NCBI GenBank assembly: GCA_913061095.1
Contig: CAJXVM010000023.1
Location: forward strand, 1 to 64,000
Reading direction: 5' to 3'
Length of the DNA stretch: 64,000 bases
Source: an uncultured Ignavibacteria bacterium
GTDB taxonomy: Bacteria > Bacteroidota > Ignavibacteria > SZUA-365
In this document: piece by piece, positions 44,787 through 52,647 of the stretch
How positions within the stretch are numbered: position 1 is the first letter of the stretch
How the letters are laid out: each line of letters opens with the position of its first letter
The notes under the pieces: model-generated
What the model was told of the DNA's origin: nothing
Seen by the model: only the letters and a program-made list of their open reading frames with translations
Databases searched by the model: none
Program-made: the position numbers and the translations under genes

Positions 44787-45491
44787 ATGGACAACGCGAA
44801 TCTTCAGACTCAGATCGACGCGCTCAACGGAAAGCTCGACATCATCCTCGAGGAGATCGAGCATCAGCGCCGCCACCGGCGCGAGATGGAGGACCTCAAG
44901 GATGACCTGATGCGCGTCGCACATGATCTGTATCACACCGCCGTCGAGGAGCTCGAGGAAATCCACGACGAGGTCAGCACCGGCGACATCGCCTATCTCG
45001 GCAAGAAGCTGCTGCGCAACGTGAACAATCTCACCAGCGCTTTCGAGCAGCTCGAGAACGTGCGCGATTTCGTCGAAGACTTCGCGCCCATCTCCCGCCA
45101 GCTCTCGCTCGACCTGATGCGTCAGCTGCACGAGATGGACCGCAAGGGCTACTTCGAATTCATGCGCGAATTCATGCGCATGACCGACAACATCGTCACC
45201 TCGTTCACGGTCGAGGATGTCAAAAACCTCGGCGACAACGTGGTCACGATTCTCAACACGGTGAAAAACCTGACACAGCCCGACATGCTGCAGGCCATCA
45301 ACAACGCGCTGCATGTCTACAAGAAACTCGACATCACCGTCGAAGGCGACGTCTCGATGATGAAGCTGCTGCGGGAGGTGAACTCCCCCGAAGTGCGCCG
45401 CGGCCTCGCCTTCATGACACAGTTTCTCAAGAATCTCGCTGAGACCCAGGAGACCCGACCCAACGTTCCCACCACCATCCAACAGAATTAA
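44787..45491 (+). CDS. DUF1641-family protein linked to the SQR-like gene
   Basis: The 234-residue protein is almost wholly alpha-helical and highly charged, with heptad-like stretches (LDIILEEIEHQRRHRREME). The C-terminal part GDNVVTILNTVKNLTQPDM and SPEVRRGLAFMTQFLKN corresponds to the DUF1641 domain seen beside SQR, Hdr-like and formate dehydrogenase genes. There is no signal peptide or cysteine. The ATG at 44787 lies 2 bases after the SQR stop (a GTG two codons earlier overlaps it). It is probably a partner or scaffold of the flavoprotein. The biochemical role of the family is not established. Confidence 0.78.
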   Translation: MDNANLQTQIDALNGKLDIILEEIEHQRRHRREMEDLKDDLMRVAHDLYHTAVEELEEIHDEVSTGDIAYLGKKLLRNVNNLTSAFEQLENVRDFVEDFAPISRQLSLDLMRQLHEMDRKGYFEFMREFMRMTDNIVTSFTVEDVKNLGDNVVTILNTVKNLTQPDMLQAINNALHVYKKLDITVEGDVSMMKLLREVNSPEVRRGLAFMTQFLKNLAETQETRPNVPTTIQQN

Positions 45492-45502
45492 GGAGCACAT
45501 TC

Positions 45503-45820
45503 ATGGAGACACGCGACATCGCCGGCACCAGCCTCGCATTCGATGCGGACGGCAACCTGGCCAATCTCTCGGACTGGAACGAGGAGATCGCCGCGGCACT
45601 CGCACAGGAGGAAGGAATCGATGCGCTGACCGACCGGCACTGGATCGTGCTGAATTTCATGCGCAAGGAATACCAGGAGAACGGTGACGCGCCTTCGATC
45701 CGCAAGCTCACCAAGCAGAGCGGCGTCGACACCAAGGAGCTGTACGCGCTCTTCCCGAAGGGACCCGCGAAGAAGGCGGCGAGAATCGCCGGCCTGCCGA
45801 AACCCAAGGGCTGCATTTAA
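45503..45820 (+). CDS. TusE/DsrC-like sulfur carrier protein
   Basis: The 105-residue protein is of typical family length, with DRHWIVLNFMRKEYQENG, PSIRKLTKQSG and the C-terminal arm FPKGPAKKAARIAGLPKPKGCI (positions 84-105). The penultimate Cys104 is the persulfide-carrying cysteine. The second cysteine of true DsrC, eleven residues earlier, is Ala93 here, while the neighbouring Arg94 is kept. It therefore resembles TusE-type or DsrC-like carriers and should not form the intramolecular disulfide of dissimilatory DsrC. Start preceded by AAGGAG. It likely exchanges sulfur with the DsrE2-like protein encoded next. Confidence 0.9.
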   Translation: METRDIAGTSLAFDADGNLANLSDWNEEIAAALAQEEGIDALTDRHWIVLNFMRKEYQENGDAPSIRKLTKQSGVDTKELYALFPKGPAKKAARIAGLPKPKGCI

Positions 45821-45838
45821 GCAGGAGGAGCAACAGAC

Positions 45839-46306
45839 ATGGCAGAACCCATTGAAAAAGTATCGATCGTCGTCTCGCGCGGATCGCTCGAAGGTGTGTA
45901 CCCCGGACTGATCATGGCCAACGGCGCGCGCATGGAGGGTATCGAGGCAACACTGTTCTTCACCTTCTTCGGCCTCGACGCCATCATTAAAAAGCGCATG
46001 GACAACCTGAAAGTCGCCACGGTGGGAAATCCCGCCATGCACATTCCGACGGTGCTCGGCGCGATTCCGGGCATGTCTTCCTTCGCCACGTCGAAGATGA
46101 AAAAGGAAATGGAAGAGCTTGACATTCCCCCCGTGGGCGAATTCATCGAGATGATTCACGACGCAGGCGGTGAACTCTATGCCTGCAAGGCGACGGTGGA
46201 CATGTTCCACCTCACGAAAAACGACTTCTGTCCCCAGGTGGACGACATCATCTCCGTCGGCCAGTTCTACGAAATGTCCGCCGGCGCGCAGATCATTTTT
46301 ACCTGA
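45839..46306 (+). CDS. DsrE2-like sulfurtransferase subunit
   Basis: The 155-residue protein of the DsrE/F/H-like superfamily starts with KVSIVVSRGSLEGVYPGLIM and has the central strand ATLFFTFFGLD. The conserved active cysteine is Cys116 in GGELYACKATVDMF. It contains one hydrophobic stretch (HIPTVLGAIPGM) as expected for DsrE2-type members. GGAGGAG lies upstream. Fourth gene of the operon; the family accepts and transfers persulfide sulfur, matching the TusE-like carrier next door. A terminator follows at 46325-46373. Confidence 0.88.
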   Translation: MAEPIEKVSIVVSRGSLEGVYPGLIMANGARMEGIEATLFFTFFGLDAIIKKRMDNLKVATVGNPAMHIPTVLGAIPGMSSFATSKMKKEMEELDIPPVGEFIEMIHDAGGELYACKATVDMFHLTKNDFCPQVDDIISVGQFYEMSAGAQIIFT

Positions 46307-46324
46307 CGCGGCTGAACAGAAACG

Positions 46325-46373
46325 ACCTGTGGCGTTGGATCGATCGGACTGATCGATCCGACGCCAGACAGGT
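46325..46373. terminator. Long stem-loop between convergent transcripts
   Basis: GGCGTTGGATCGATC (46331-46345) pairs with GATCGATCCGACGCC (46351-46365) around a 5-base loop, with one G-T pair. Six further outer pairs (46325-46330 with 46368-46373) follow a 2-base bulge. It sits between the convergent sulfur operon and the TPR protein gene, so it likely ends both transcripts. There is no T-run. Confidence 0.62.
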
Positions 46374-46426
46374 TCCGGGGCTCAGCATTCACGACCCCGG
46401 CGTATACGGCAGCTCATCCTTTCCCG

Positions 46427-47089
46427 CTATTCCTTTGCATCCGCTTTCGCCAGGCGCTCATCGACCGTTTCACAGCAGGCCTTGATGACCTCATTCGCTT
46501 CCGCGCATCCTTCCGGCGCGCCGTCCGTGCAAAGCTCCTGCAGGTCATGCTGGATCGCTTTCCAGGTCTCCATGTCCTGCACATTTTCCGCCGCCATTTC
46601 ATAGGCGCTGCGCATGCCATCAATATCGCCATTCGCCAGGCGGTACAGCCCCAGGTTTCCCCAGGCGAACGCGAGCGTGGCATCGACGTCGAGCGCCTGC
46701 TCCGTCGCGACGATCGCACTGTCGACGTCTCCTTCCAGGTAATATGCCCAGCCGAGGTTGCCCCATACGATCGGATGTCGCGGCACGATGGCGAGCATGT
46801 CATGCCAGGCTTCGATGCTTTCGCGATATTCCTCAAGTTCGATCAGGGAAAACCCGAGTTGAAACAGCAGGGTCGCCTTGATGTTGCGCGGCAGCGCCGT
46901 GTCGGTGGCGAGCGTCTCCTCGATCAGTTCGCGTGCCGCGGCATACTGTTCCTCCTGGAACAGTTTCGCGACCTCATTCGGGATCTCTTTCTTCGCAGGA
47001 GCATCCTCCTGCGCCCGCAGACTCGTCAGCGGGATAACGGTGATACAGAGCGCGGCGATCAGCGCCGCATGGATCCATCGGATGTTCAT
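46427..47089 (-). CDS. Small exported TPR protein, last gene of the second kinase operon
   Basis: The 220-residue protein has a signal peptide (AALIAALCITVIPLTSLRAQ) and three TPR motifs (ATLLFQLGFSLIELEEYRES, PIVWGNLGWAYYLEGDVDSA, AFAWGNLGLYRLANGDIDGM). A C-terminal helix contains four cysteines (ELCTDGAPEGC and KACCET). Its ATG overlaps the stop of the kinase gene (ATGA), so it is made together with it. Being periplasmic, it could bind the TPR domains of the kinases; this is inference from context. Confidence 0.82.
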   Translation of the reverse strand: MNIRWIHAALIAALCITVIPLTSLRAQEDAPAKKEIPNEVAKLFQEEQYAAARELIEETLATDTALPRNIKATLLFQLGFSLIELEEYRESIEAWHDMLAIVPRHPIVWGNLGWAYYLEGDVDSAIVATEQALDVDATLAFAWGNLGLYRLANGDIDGMRSAYEMAAENVQDMETWKAIQHDLQELCTDGAPEGCAEANEVIKACCETVDERLAKADAKE

Positions 47090-50000
47090 GACGGTTTCCT
47101 CCTCAAATCGGAAATGGATGTGTCTGATTTCGGCAATCGAATCACAAACGTCGTTCCCTCCCCGGGTGCGCTGTCGAAGTCGATACTGCCGTTATGTCCC
47201 TTGACCACGATGTCATACGCCATCGACAGGCCGAGTCCCGTGCCTTCGCCCGTGGTCTTGGTTGTAAAAAAGGGCTGATAGATTTTATTCCTGAGTTCCT
47301 CCGGGATGCCGATGCCGTTGTCGCGGATGCGGATCTCCACGCCGTCGGCGCTGCTGCGAGTGGCAATACGCACCGAGGGCGCGTAGTCGTCCGTCGCATC
47401 CCGCTGACGCGCTTCGACCGCCTGCAGGGCATTCTGCGCGACGTTGATGATGACGCGCGCAATTTCCTGCGGCACGATTTCGAGCTTCCCTGCGTGTGGA
47501 TCCGTGTCGACGGTCAGTGTGACTGCGGTTCCGGGATGGCGGGCGCGATATCCATTCCAGGCCAGATCGACATAGTCCTCGACGATGTCGTTAATCGCGG
47601 TCATCTCACGAACACCGGGCCTGTTGCGTGCATGCATGAGCATGCCCGAAACGATGTCTTCCGCGCGTCTGCTGTGCTCGGCGATTTTCGCCGTCGCTTC
47701 ATCCAGCTGATCGAGCACAGCCGAAAGCTCCGCTGCATCCTTCGCCGTGAGCGCTTCCTCCGCCAGCTCGTGCGTGACCTCGGCGAAGTTGGAAATGAAA
47801 TTCATGGGATTGCGGATCTCATGCGCGATGCCGGCGGTCATCTCGCCCAGCGTGGCCATCTTCTCGGTGTGGATCAGCTGATCCTGTGTGCGCCGCAGCT
47901 CGGTGAGCGTATTCCGCATGCGCTCTGCCGTCCGCCTGCGTTCCCGCGCGCGGCGGATGATGATGCCGGCGATAAGCAGCAGAAATACCAGACCGCCGAT
48001 CAGCGCATTCCGGTTCGTCTGCTCCCTGTCCAGCAGGGAGGCCTGCAGACGGTTCCGCGTGGTGAGCAGTTCGGCCTGCTGTTTCCGGCGCGCGGATGCG
48101 CTGCGCTGCCGTTCGAGCTCGGCGTTCGTGCGCGAGAGCTCGAGCCGCCGGATTTCACGGTCCTTCTCCAGAAGCGCGATGTGCTGTGCGCGTTCGCGTG
48201 CCTGATACTCCTGCCGCGAGAGTTCTTCCTGCTGACGGGCGAGCGCGAGATCCTTGAGCGCCAGCTCCTCCTTCTGCTCGGCGATATCCCTCTCCCGTTG
48301 CTCGGCTTCGTATTTCGCGGACAGCGCAGCGACGGTTTCCCGGTTTTCCTCCGAGAGAAGGGAGTCCTGCAGCGCCACCGCGCGCCTGTGATACGCCAGC
48401 GCCTCAGGATAGTCGCCGCCTTCCGCAAATGCCGCACTCATATCTCTGAAATGGTAGTACAGTCCGGAGCGATCATTAAGACTCTCACTCCATTCCACTG
48501 CTAAATCAAGGGTGTCTCGTGCGCGGTCGAGACCATGGAGTTCGTACAGTGTCTGACCGATCATGCCGCATACGCGCGCTGCGTCTGGATTATCCAGCCC
48601 ACCCTGCTCGAGGTACATCGCGAGTGCCCGACGAAAATTTCCCAGCGATTCGTTTTTCCGTGACAGATTGGTGAGACATACCCCGATATTGTGTTCAGCG
48701 ACGGCGATGCTCCATGGATCCGTCATGGATCTCCCGTCTGCACGGTTGTCCTGAAAGATGTGGAGCGCTTCGCGAAACAGAGTCGTATCCATGGTCTCAC
48801 TGGCGATATGCACTGTGGCGACTCCAAGGTCGTTCCGGACATTGAGCACCGTCGCTGGTACAACGCGCTCATCTAGAAGCTCAAGGGCCGCAAGACAGTA
48901 TTTCCGCGCCTGATTCCAGTTCTGCATCGCACGATGCACGCTACCGATATGCGCAAGGCACCACGCATGCTGATATGCATATCTCTCTCCACGCATGAGT
49001 GCTTCTGCAGCCAGGTAATGCTCAAGCGCCGTCCCCGGTTCCCCGATCCACTCCTCGAGCGCACCGAGACGCATCAGAATGGTGCATTCAGTGATCAACT
49101 GATTGCTGCGGTGCGCGACGGATAATGCTTCGTTCAGATACACGCGGGCACTGTCAACGTTCTGCCTCCGCTGTTGATTCATCCCGAGTGCCATCAAGGC
49201 CGTTGCGATATTGCTGCTGTCACGCAATTCGCGCGCGAGATTGAGGCTTCTCTGGAAATAGCCGGCTGTAATATCCGGTCTGCCTTCCTGGGCATATGTG
49301 CTGCCGATCCGCATGAGAATGAATGCCGAGCGGTCGCGCTCTCCCAGGCGGTGGTGCAGGGACAGCGCCTCCTCATAACAGGAACGCGCCTTCACGGGCA
49401 TGCCGCGACGCGCATGGTTCACAGCGATGTCGCGCAGTGCATGTGCGGCAATACTGTTGTCTCCGCACGCACGGGCGCGCTGAAGTCCATCCTGAAAGTT
49501 TTCAAGCGCCTTCAGGCGCTTTCCGTACTGGCCGGCGATTTCGCCTTCAAGCACGCGTATCTGTGCACGCATGCGGTGATCCCCGATGCTGTCCGCTGCT
49601 CTGGCCGCCTGACTGTAGAGCGAATCCGCCTGTATCGTCTTCCCCAGTCCATACGCCGCGCGGCCCTGCTGCACCCGGGCGGCGATGATCCCCGGCGCAT
49701 TTCCGCTTTCCACAAAGCATCGGAGTGCACTGTCAGCGCAGTGTCGTGCCTCCTCCTCGCGACTGTGTTGATTGAACCAGCGTCCGAGGAACAGCCATGC
49801 ACGTCCTTCACCGACCCGATCATCCAGCTTCGAAGAAAGCTCACGCGCTTCATGAAGCGTCTTCAATCCCTGCCGGGTATTGGATGTCTGCAGATCAACC
49901 ATCCCGAGACCCAGCAGTGCCGATGCGATGGTCACCCCGTCGTGGCGCTCCTCGGCGAACTTGAGCGCGAGCTCGAAATGGTTGCGCACCGTATCCATTC

Positions 50001-50334
50001 CCCCCTGCGGCAGCATCGCCCGGCCGGCGGCGGCGTGCGCCCGCGCCATGCCGCGCTGGAAAGAGATCCGGTCAGCAAGCGCCAGCGCTTCGGTGGCCAG
50101 CGCGTATGCCCTGCGCAGATCGCGCTTCATTGCTTCATCCGCCTCACGCAGCAGTGCGTTGACGCGTACGCTGTCGGATTTCCCGGACGGGAGCGGCCGT
50201 GGCGTGGCTGAAGCCCGCACCTGCGTTTCCGTGACGGCTTCTGACTCGAACGCACCGGACAACGATACCCGCACACCCAGTGTGAGGACGGCCATACCCG
50301 CGGCGACAGCGAACAGCAGATGCGACAGTCTCAT
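47086..50334 (-). CDS. Large TPR sensor histidine kinase
   Basis: The 1082-residue protein has a signal/anchor at 1-25 (LLFAVAAGMAVLTLGV), many TPR motifs to about residue 650, and a coiled coil with EKDREIRRLELS-type repeats. A transmembrane helix near 775-790 (NALIGGLVFLLLIAGIII) precedes the kinase core. The core has AHEIRNPMNFISNF with the phosphoacceptor His near 837, NVAQNALQAV, IRDNGIGIPEEL, and TTKTTGEGTGLGLSMAYD. Its ATG overlaps the stop of the upstream kinase (ATGA), and its own stop overlaps the TPR gene start. Same domain plan as the kinases at the left end, but more distantly related. No response regulator in the operon. Confidence 0.92.
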   Translation of the reverse strand: MRLSHLLFAVAAGMAVLTLGVRVSLSGAFESEAVTETQVRASATPRPLPSGKSDSVRVNALLREADEAMKRDLRRAYALATEALALADRISFQRGMARAHAAAGRAMLPQGGMDTVRNHFELALKFAEERHDGVTIASALLGLGMVDLQTSNTRQGLKTLHEARELSSKLDDRVGEGRAWLFLGRWFNQHSREEEARHCADSALRCFVESGNAPGIIAARVQQGRAAYGLGKTIQADSLYSQAARAADSIGDHRMRAQIRVLEGEIAGQYGKRLKALENFQDGLQRARACGDNSIAAHALRDIAVNHARRGMPVKARSCYEEALSLHHRLGERDRSAFILMRIGSTYAQEGRPDITAGYFQRSLNLARELRDSSNIATALMALGMNQQRRQNVDSARVYLNEALSVAHRSNQLITECTILMRLGALEEWIGEPGTALEHYLAAEALMRGERYAYQHAWCLAHIGSVHRAMQNWNQARKYCLAALELLDERVVPATVLNVRNDLGVATVHIASETMDTTLFREALHIFQDNRADGRSMTDPWSIAVAEHNIGVCLTNLSRKNESLGNFRRALAMYLEQGGLDNPDAARVCGMIGQTLYELHGLDRARDTLDLAVEWSESLNDRSGLYYHFRDMSAAFAEGGDYPEALAYHRRAVALQDSLLSEENRETVAALSAKYEAEQRERDIAEQKEELALKDLALARQQEELSRQEYQARERAQHIALLEKDREIRRLELSRTNAELERQRSASARRKQQAELLTTRNRLQASLLDREQTNRNALIGGLVFLLLIAGIIIRRARERRRTAERMRNTLTELRRTQDQLIHTEKMATLGEMTAGIAHEIRNPMNFISNFAEVTHELAEEALTAKDAAELSAVLDQLDEATAKIAEHSRRAEDIVSGMLMHARNRPGVREMTAINDIVEDYVDLAWNGYRARHPGTAVTLTVDTDPHAGKLEIVPQEIARVIINVAQNALQAVEARQRDATDDYAPSVRIATRSSADGVEIRIRDNGIGIPEELRNKIYQPFFTTKTTGEGTGLGLSMAYDIVVKGHNGSIDFDSAPGEGTTFVIRLPKSDTSISDLRRKPS

Positions 50335-52220
50335 GCTCCCCCCTCCCGCGGCAGACGGATGATGAATGTCGTGTCCTGTCCCGGTCGACTCGTAAAATCA
50401 ATACTGCCGCCGTGCCCCTTCACCACGATGTCATAGGCCATCGACAGTCCGAGCCCACTGCCCTCGCCGGTGGTCTTCGTCGTGAAGAAGGGCTGGAAGA
50501 TTTTGTTCCGCAGGTCCGGCGGGATGCCCGGACCATTGTCGAAAATGCGAATTTCCGCCCCTGTCGGGATGCCGTACGTGGAGACATGCACCCGCGGCGC
50601 ATAGTCCTCCCCGGCCGTGCGCTGCTTCTGCTCAACGGCCTGCAGGGCGTTCTGCAGAACATTCATGATCACGCGTGCGATTTCCTGCGGGATCATCTCG
50701 ATGGCGCCGAGGCTGTGATCGGGCACGAACTCCAGTTCCACGGCTGTGCCGGGATGCTGTGCGCGATATCCCTGCCACACCAGCTGCACGTATTCCTCGA
50801 TGACCGGGTTCAGATCGCGTGCCTCACGCACGCCGGCCTGGCTGCGGGCATGCATGAGCATCCCGGCAACGATATTCTCCGCCCGGCGGCTGTGGCTGGT
50901 TATCTTGTCCGCTGCCTCCTCCAGCTGTTCAAGGACGCCCGACAGTTCTCCGTCCCCGTGTTTCATCGCCTCGCGTGCCTCCGCAGAAAGTTCGCGTGCG
51001 ACATGCGAGAAATTGGACACAAAGTTCATCGGATTGCGGATCTCGTGTGCGATGCCCGCCGTCATCTCCCCGAGGGTTCCCATCTTCTCCGCATGGATGA
51101 GCTGATCCTGTGTGCGACGGAGTTTCTCGAGCGTGCGTTCGATTTCCTCACCGCTGCGCTTCCGCTCCCGATAGCGGCGGAAGAGCAGGACGATGATGAC
51201 CGCCAGAATCGCAAGTCCACCGAACAGGATGTTCCGGTTCACCGCCGCCTCATCGAGCATGACCCCCTGCAGCCGATTGCGCGCCAGCAGAAGATCAGCC
51301 TGTTCCCTTTGCCGCTCCGCCTCGCTCCGCTGCCGGGCGAGCTCGGCTTCCATGTGTTCCTGCGTGAGGCGGTCGATGGCGCCCTGTTTTTCGAGAAGCG
51401 CGATGGACTGCGCACGCCGGCGCGCATCGATCCTGCGGCGCAGCAGCTCTTCCTGCTGTCGTGCGAGATCGAGATCCCTGAGCGCAAGATCCCGCCGCTG
51501 CAGGGCGATTTCTTTTTCCCGCTGTTCGGCCTCGTAGCGGGCAGACAGCGCCCTGACCATAGTACGGTCATCCTCGTTCCGTATCGAATCCCGCACCTTC
51601 GCATAGAGGACATGCATTTCGTATGCGCGATGCGCGTCCAGCTGTCCGAGCACACTGTCAATCACAGAGTATTCACCATTCGGGTGAGCGATTTTCCCGA
51701 GATCATACAGGGCCTGAGTACGCCCGTACAGCTGACCGGATTTCGCCCACAGACGGTCCGCGGTGCGCAGATGCAGCACTGCACTGTCGAGATTTCCCAG
51801 AATGAACGCGTTATGCCCGATCCGAAAATGGATCGCGGCGGTCACCGAATCCGCGTGTCGGCTCTGCTCCCGTACGAGTGCCGCCCGCAGCTGCGACAGG
51901 GCCTCCTCATGGTGCCCATCACGTGCCGTCCGCATCCCTCGCAGCAGCGCCACGACCGCCTGCCCCCGGGCATAGCCGCTCCCTTCGGCAAGATCGAATG
52001 CCCGGCGGATCGCCAGATCCGCCTGTTTGGGATCAAGGAACATTTGTGTGATCGCACGTGACAGCAGCTGGTTGCAGCGCGCGGTATCATCCACTGCCGC
52101 GCGCATATGCTGCGTTCGGGCGGTGAACGACGCGGAAACGACGTGCACGTTCATCACACAGAACAGTGCGCAGAGTAGGAGAGGCGCGGAACAGGTCAGA
52201 CGGCGCAGTGGTACTGACAT
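50331..52220 (-). CDS. TPR sensor histidine kinase (short form)
   Basis: The 629-residue protein has a signal peptide (SAPLLLCALFCVMNVHVVSA). Its TPR region (about 40-200) is much shorter than in its neighbours. A coiled coil with QREKEIALQRRDLALRDLDL and a transmembrane helix near 330-345 (LFGGLAILAVIIVLLF) follow. The kinase core has AHEIRNPMNFVSNF (His near 392), NVLQNALQAV, IFDNGPGIPPDL and TTKTTGEGSGLGLSMAYD. First gene of the three-gene operon. No clear promoter or strong ribosome-binding site was found before 52220. With its longer partner it may form a heterodimeric sensor, which is inference. Confidence 0.9.
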   Translation of the reverse strand: MSVPLRRLTCSAPLLLCALFCVMNVHVVSASFTARTQHMRAAVDDTARCNQLLSRAITQMFLDPKQADLAIRRAFDLAEGSGYARGQAVVALLRGMRTARDGHHEEALSQLRAALVREQSRHADSVTAAIHFRIGHNAFILGNLDSAVLHLRTADRLWAKSGQLYGRTQALYDLGKIAHPNGEYSVIDSVLGQLDAHRAYEMHVLYAKVRDSIRNEDDRTMVRALSARYEAEQREKEIALQRRDLALRDLDLARQQEELLRRRIDARRRAQSIALLEKQGAIDRLTQEHMEAELARQRSEAERQREQADLLLARNRLQGVMLDEAAVNRNILFGGLAILAVIIVLLFRRYRERKRSGEEIERTLEKLRRTQDQLIHAEKMGTLGEMTAGIAHEIRNPMNFVSNFSHVARELSAEAREAMKHGDGELSGVLEQLEEAADKITSHSRRAENIVAGMLMHARSQAGVREARDLNPVIEEYVQLVWQGYRAQHPGTAVELEFVPDHSLGAIEMIPQEIARVIMNVLQNALQAVEQKQRTAGEDYAPRVHVSTYGIPTGAEIRIFDNGPGIPPDLRNKIFQPFFTTKTTGEGSGLGLSMAYDIVVKGHGGSIDFTSRPGQDTTFIIRLPREGGA

Positions 52221-52647
52221 ACCAGTTGACGGATGGCTATTGAAACAGCGCCAGGAAATCTATTTATGCCTGCAGCACCGAAGAAAACAGCGTTCGGCGG
52301 TTTGATAGCTGATGATCGTTGATAGGCGAGAATAGCAATTGCGACGTTGAGATGCAACCGGACAACAGATACCGCAGACGGAACGGATGCGACACGGGAT
52401 GCTGCGGCATGCTGCATGCGCGCAGGCTGCGAATCGACGCCGGGTCTTGCGTTTGATACCGGCCATCACTATAATCCGGATAAGTCGATCCATTCGTCTT
52501 GTTTTTTCAGCATCACAGCACACACTCTGTACGCAGCAGAGCGAGTTGCTGTCGTTGGCGCTGACACGGGATCCGCCATCCCGCGGCATACCGTGCGCAT
52601 TCTCCGCGCACATGCCGCAATTCTTCATACACAGAGGAGAGTCAGTC
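52221..52647. other. Divergent intergenic region between the kinase operon and the amidohydrolase gene
   Basis: These 427 bases contain no supported gene. A strong plus-strand promoter lies at 52447-52475, leaving a leader of about 165 bases before the ATG at 52648 whose function is not evident. No promoter could be recognised for the minus-strand kinase operon. A few TGATAG/TGATCG repeats occur around 52302-52325. Confidence 0.5.
52447..52475 (+). promoter_or_regulatory. Promoter of the OB-fold/amidohydrolase gene
   Basis: TTGCGT (52447-52452) and a perfect TATAAT (52470-52475) are separated by 17 bases. The transcript would have an untranslated leader of about 165 bases. Confidence 0.65.
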
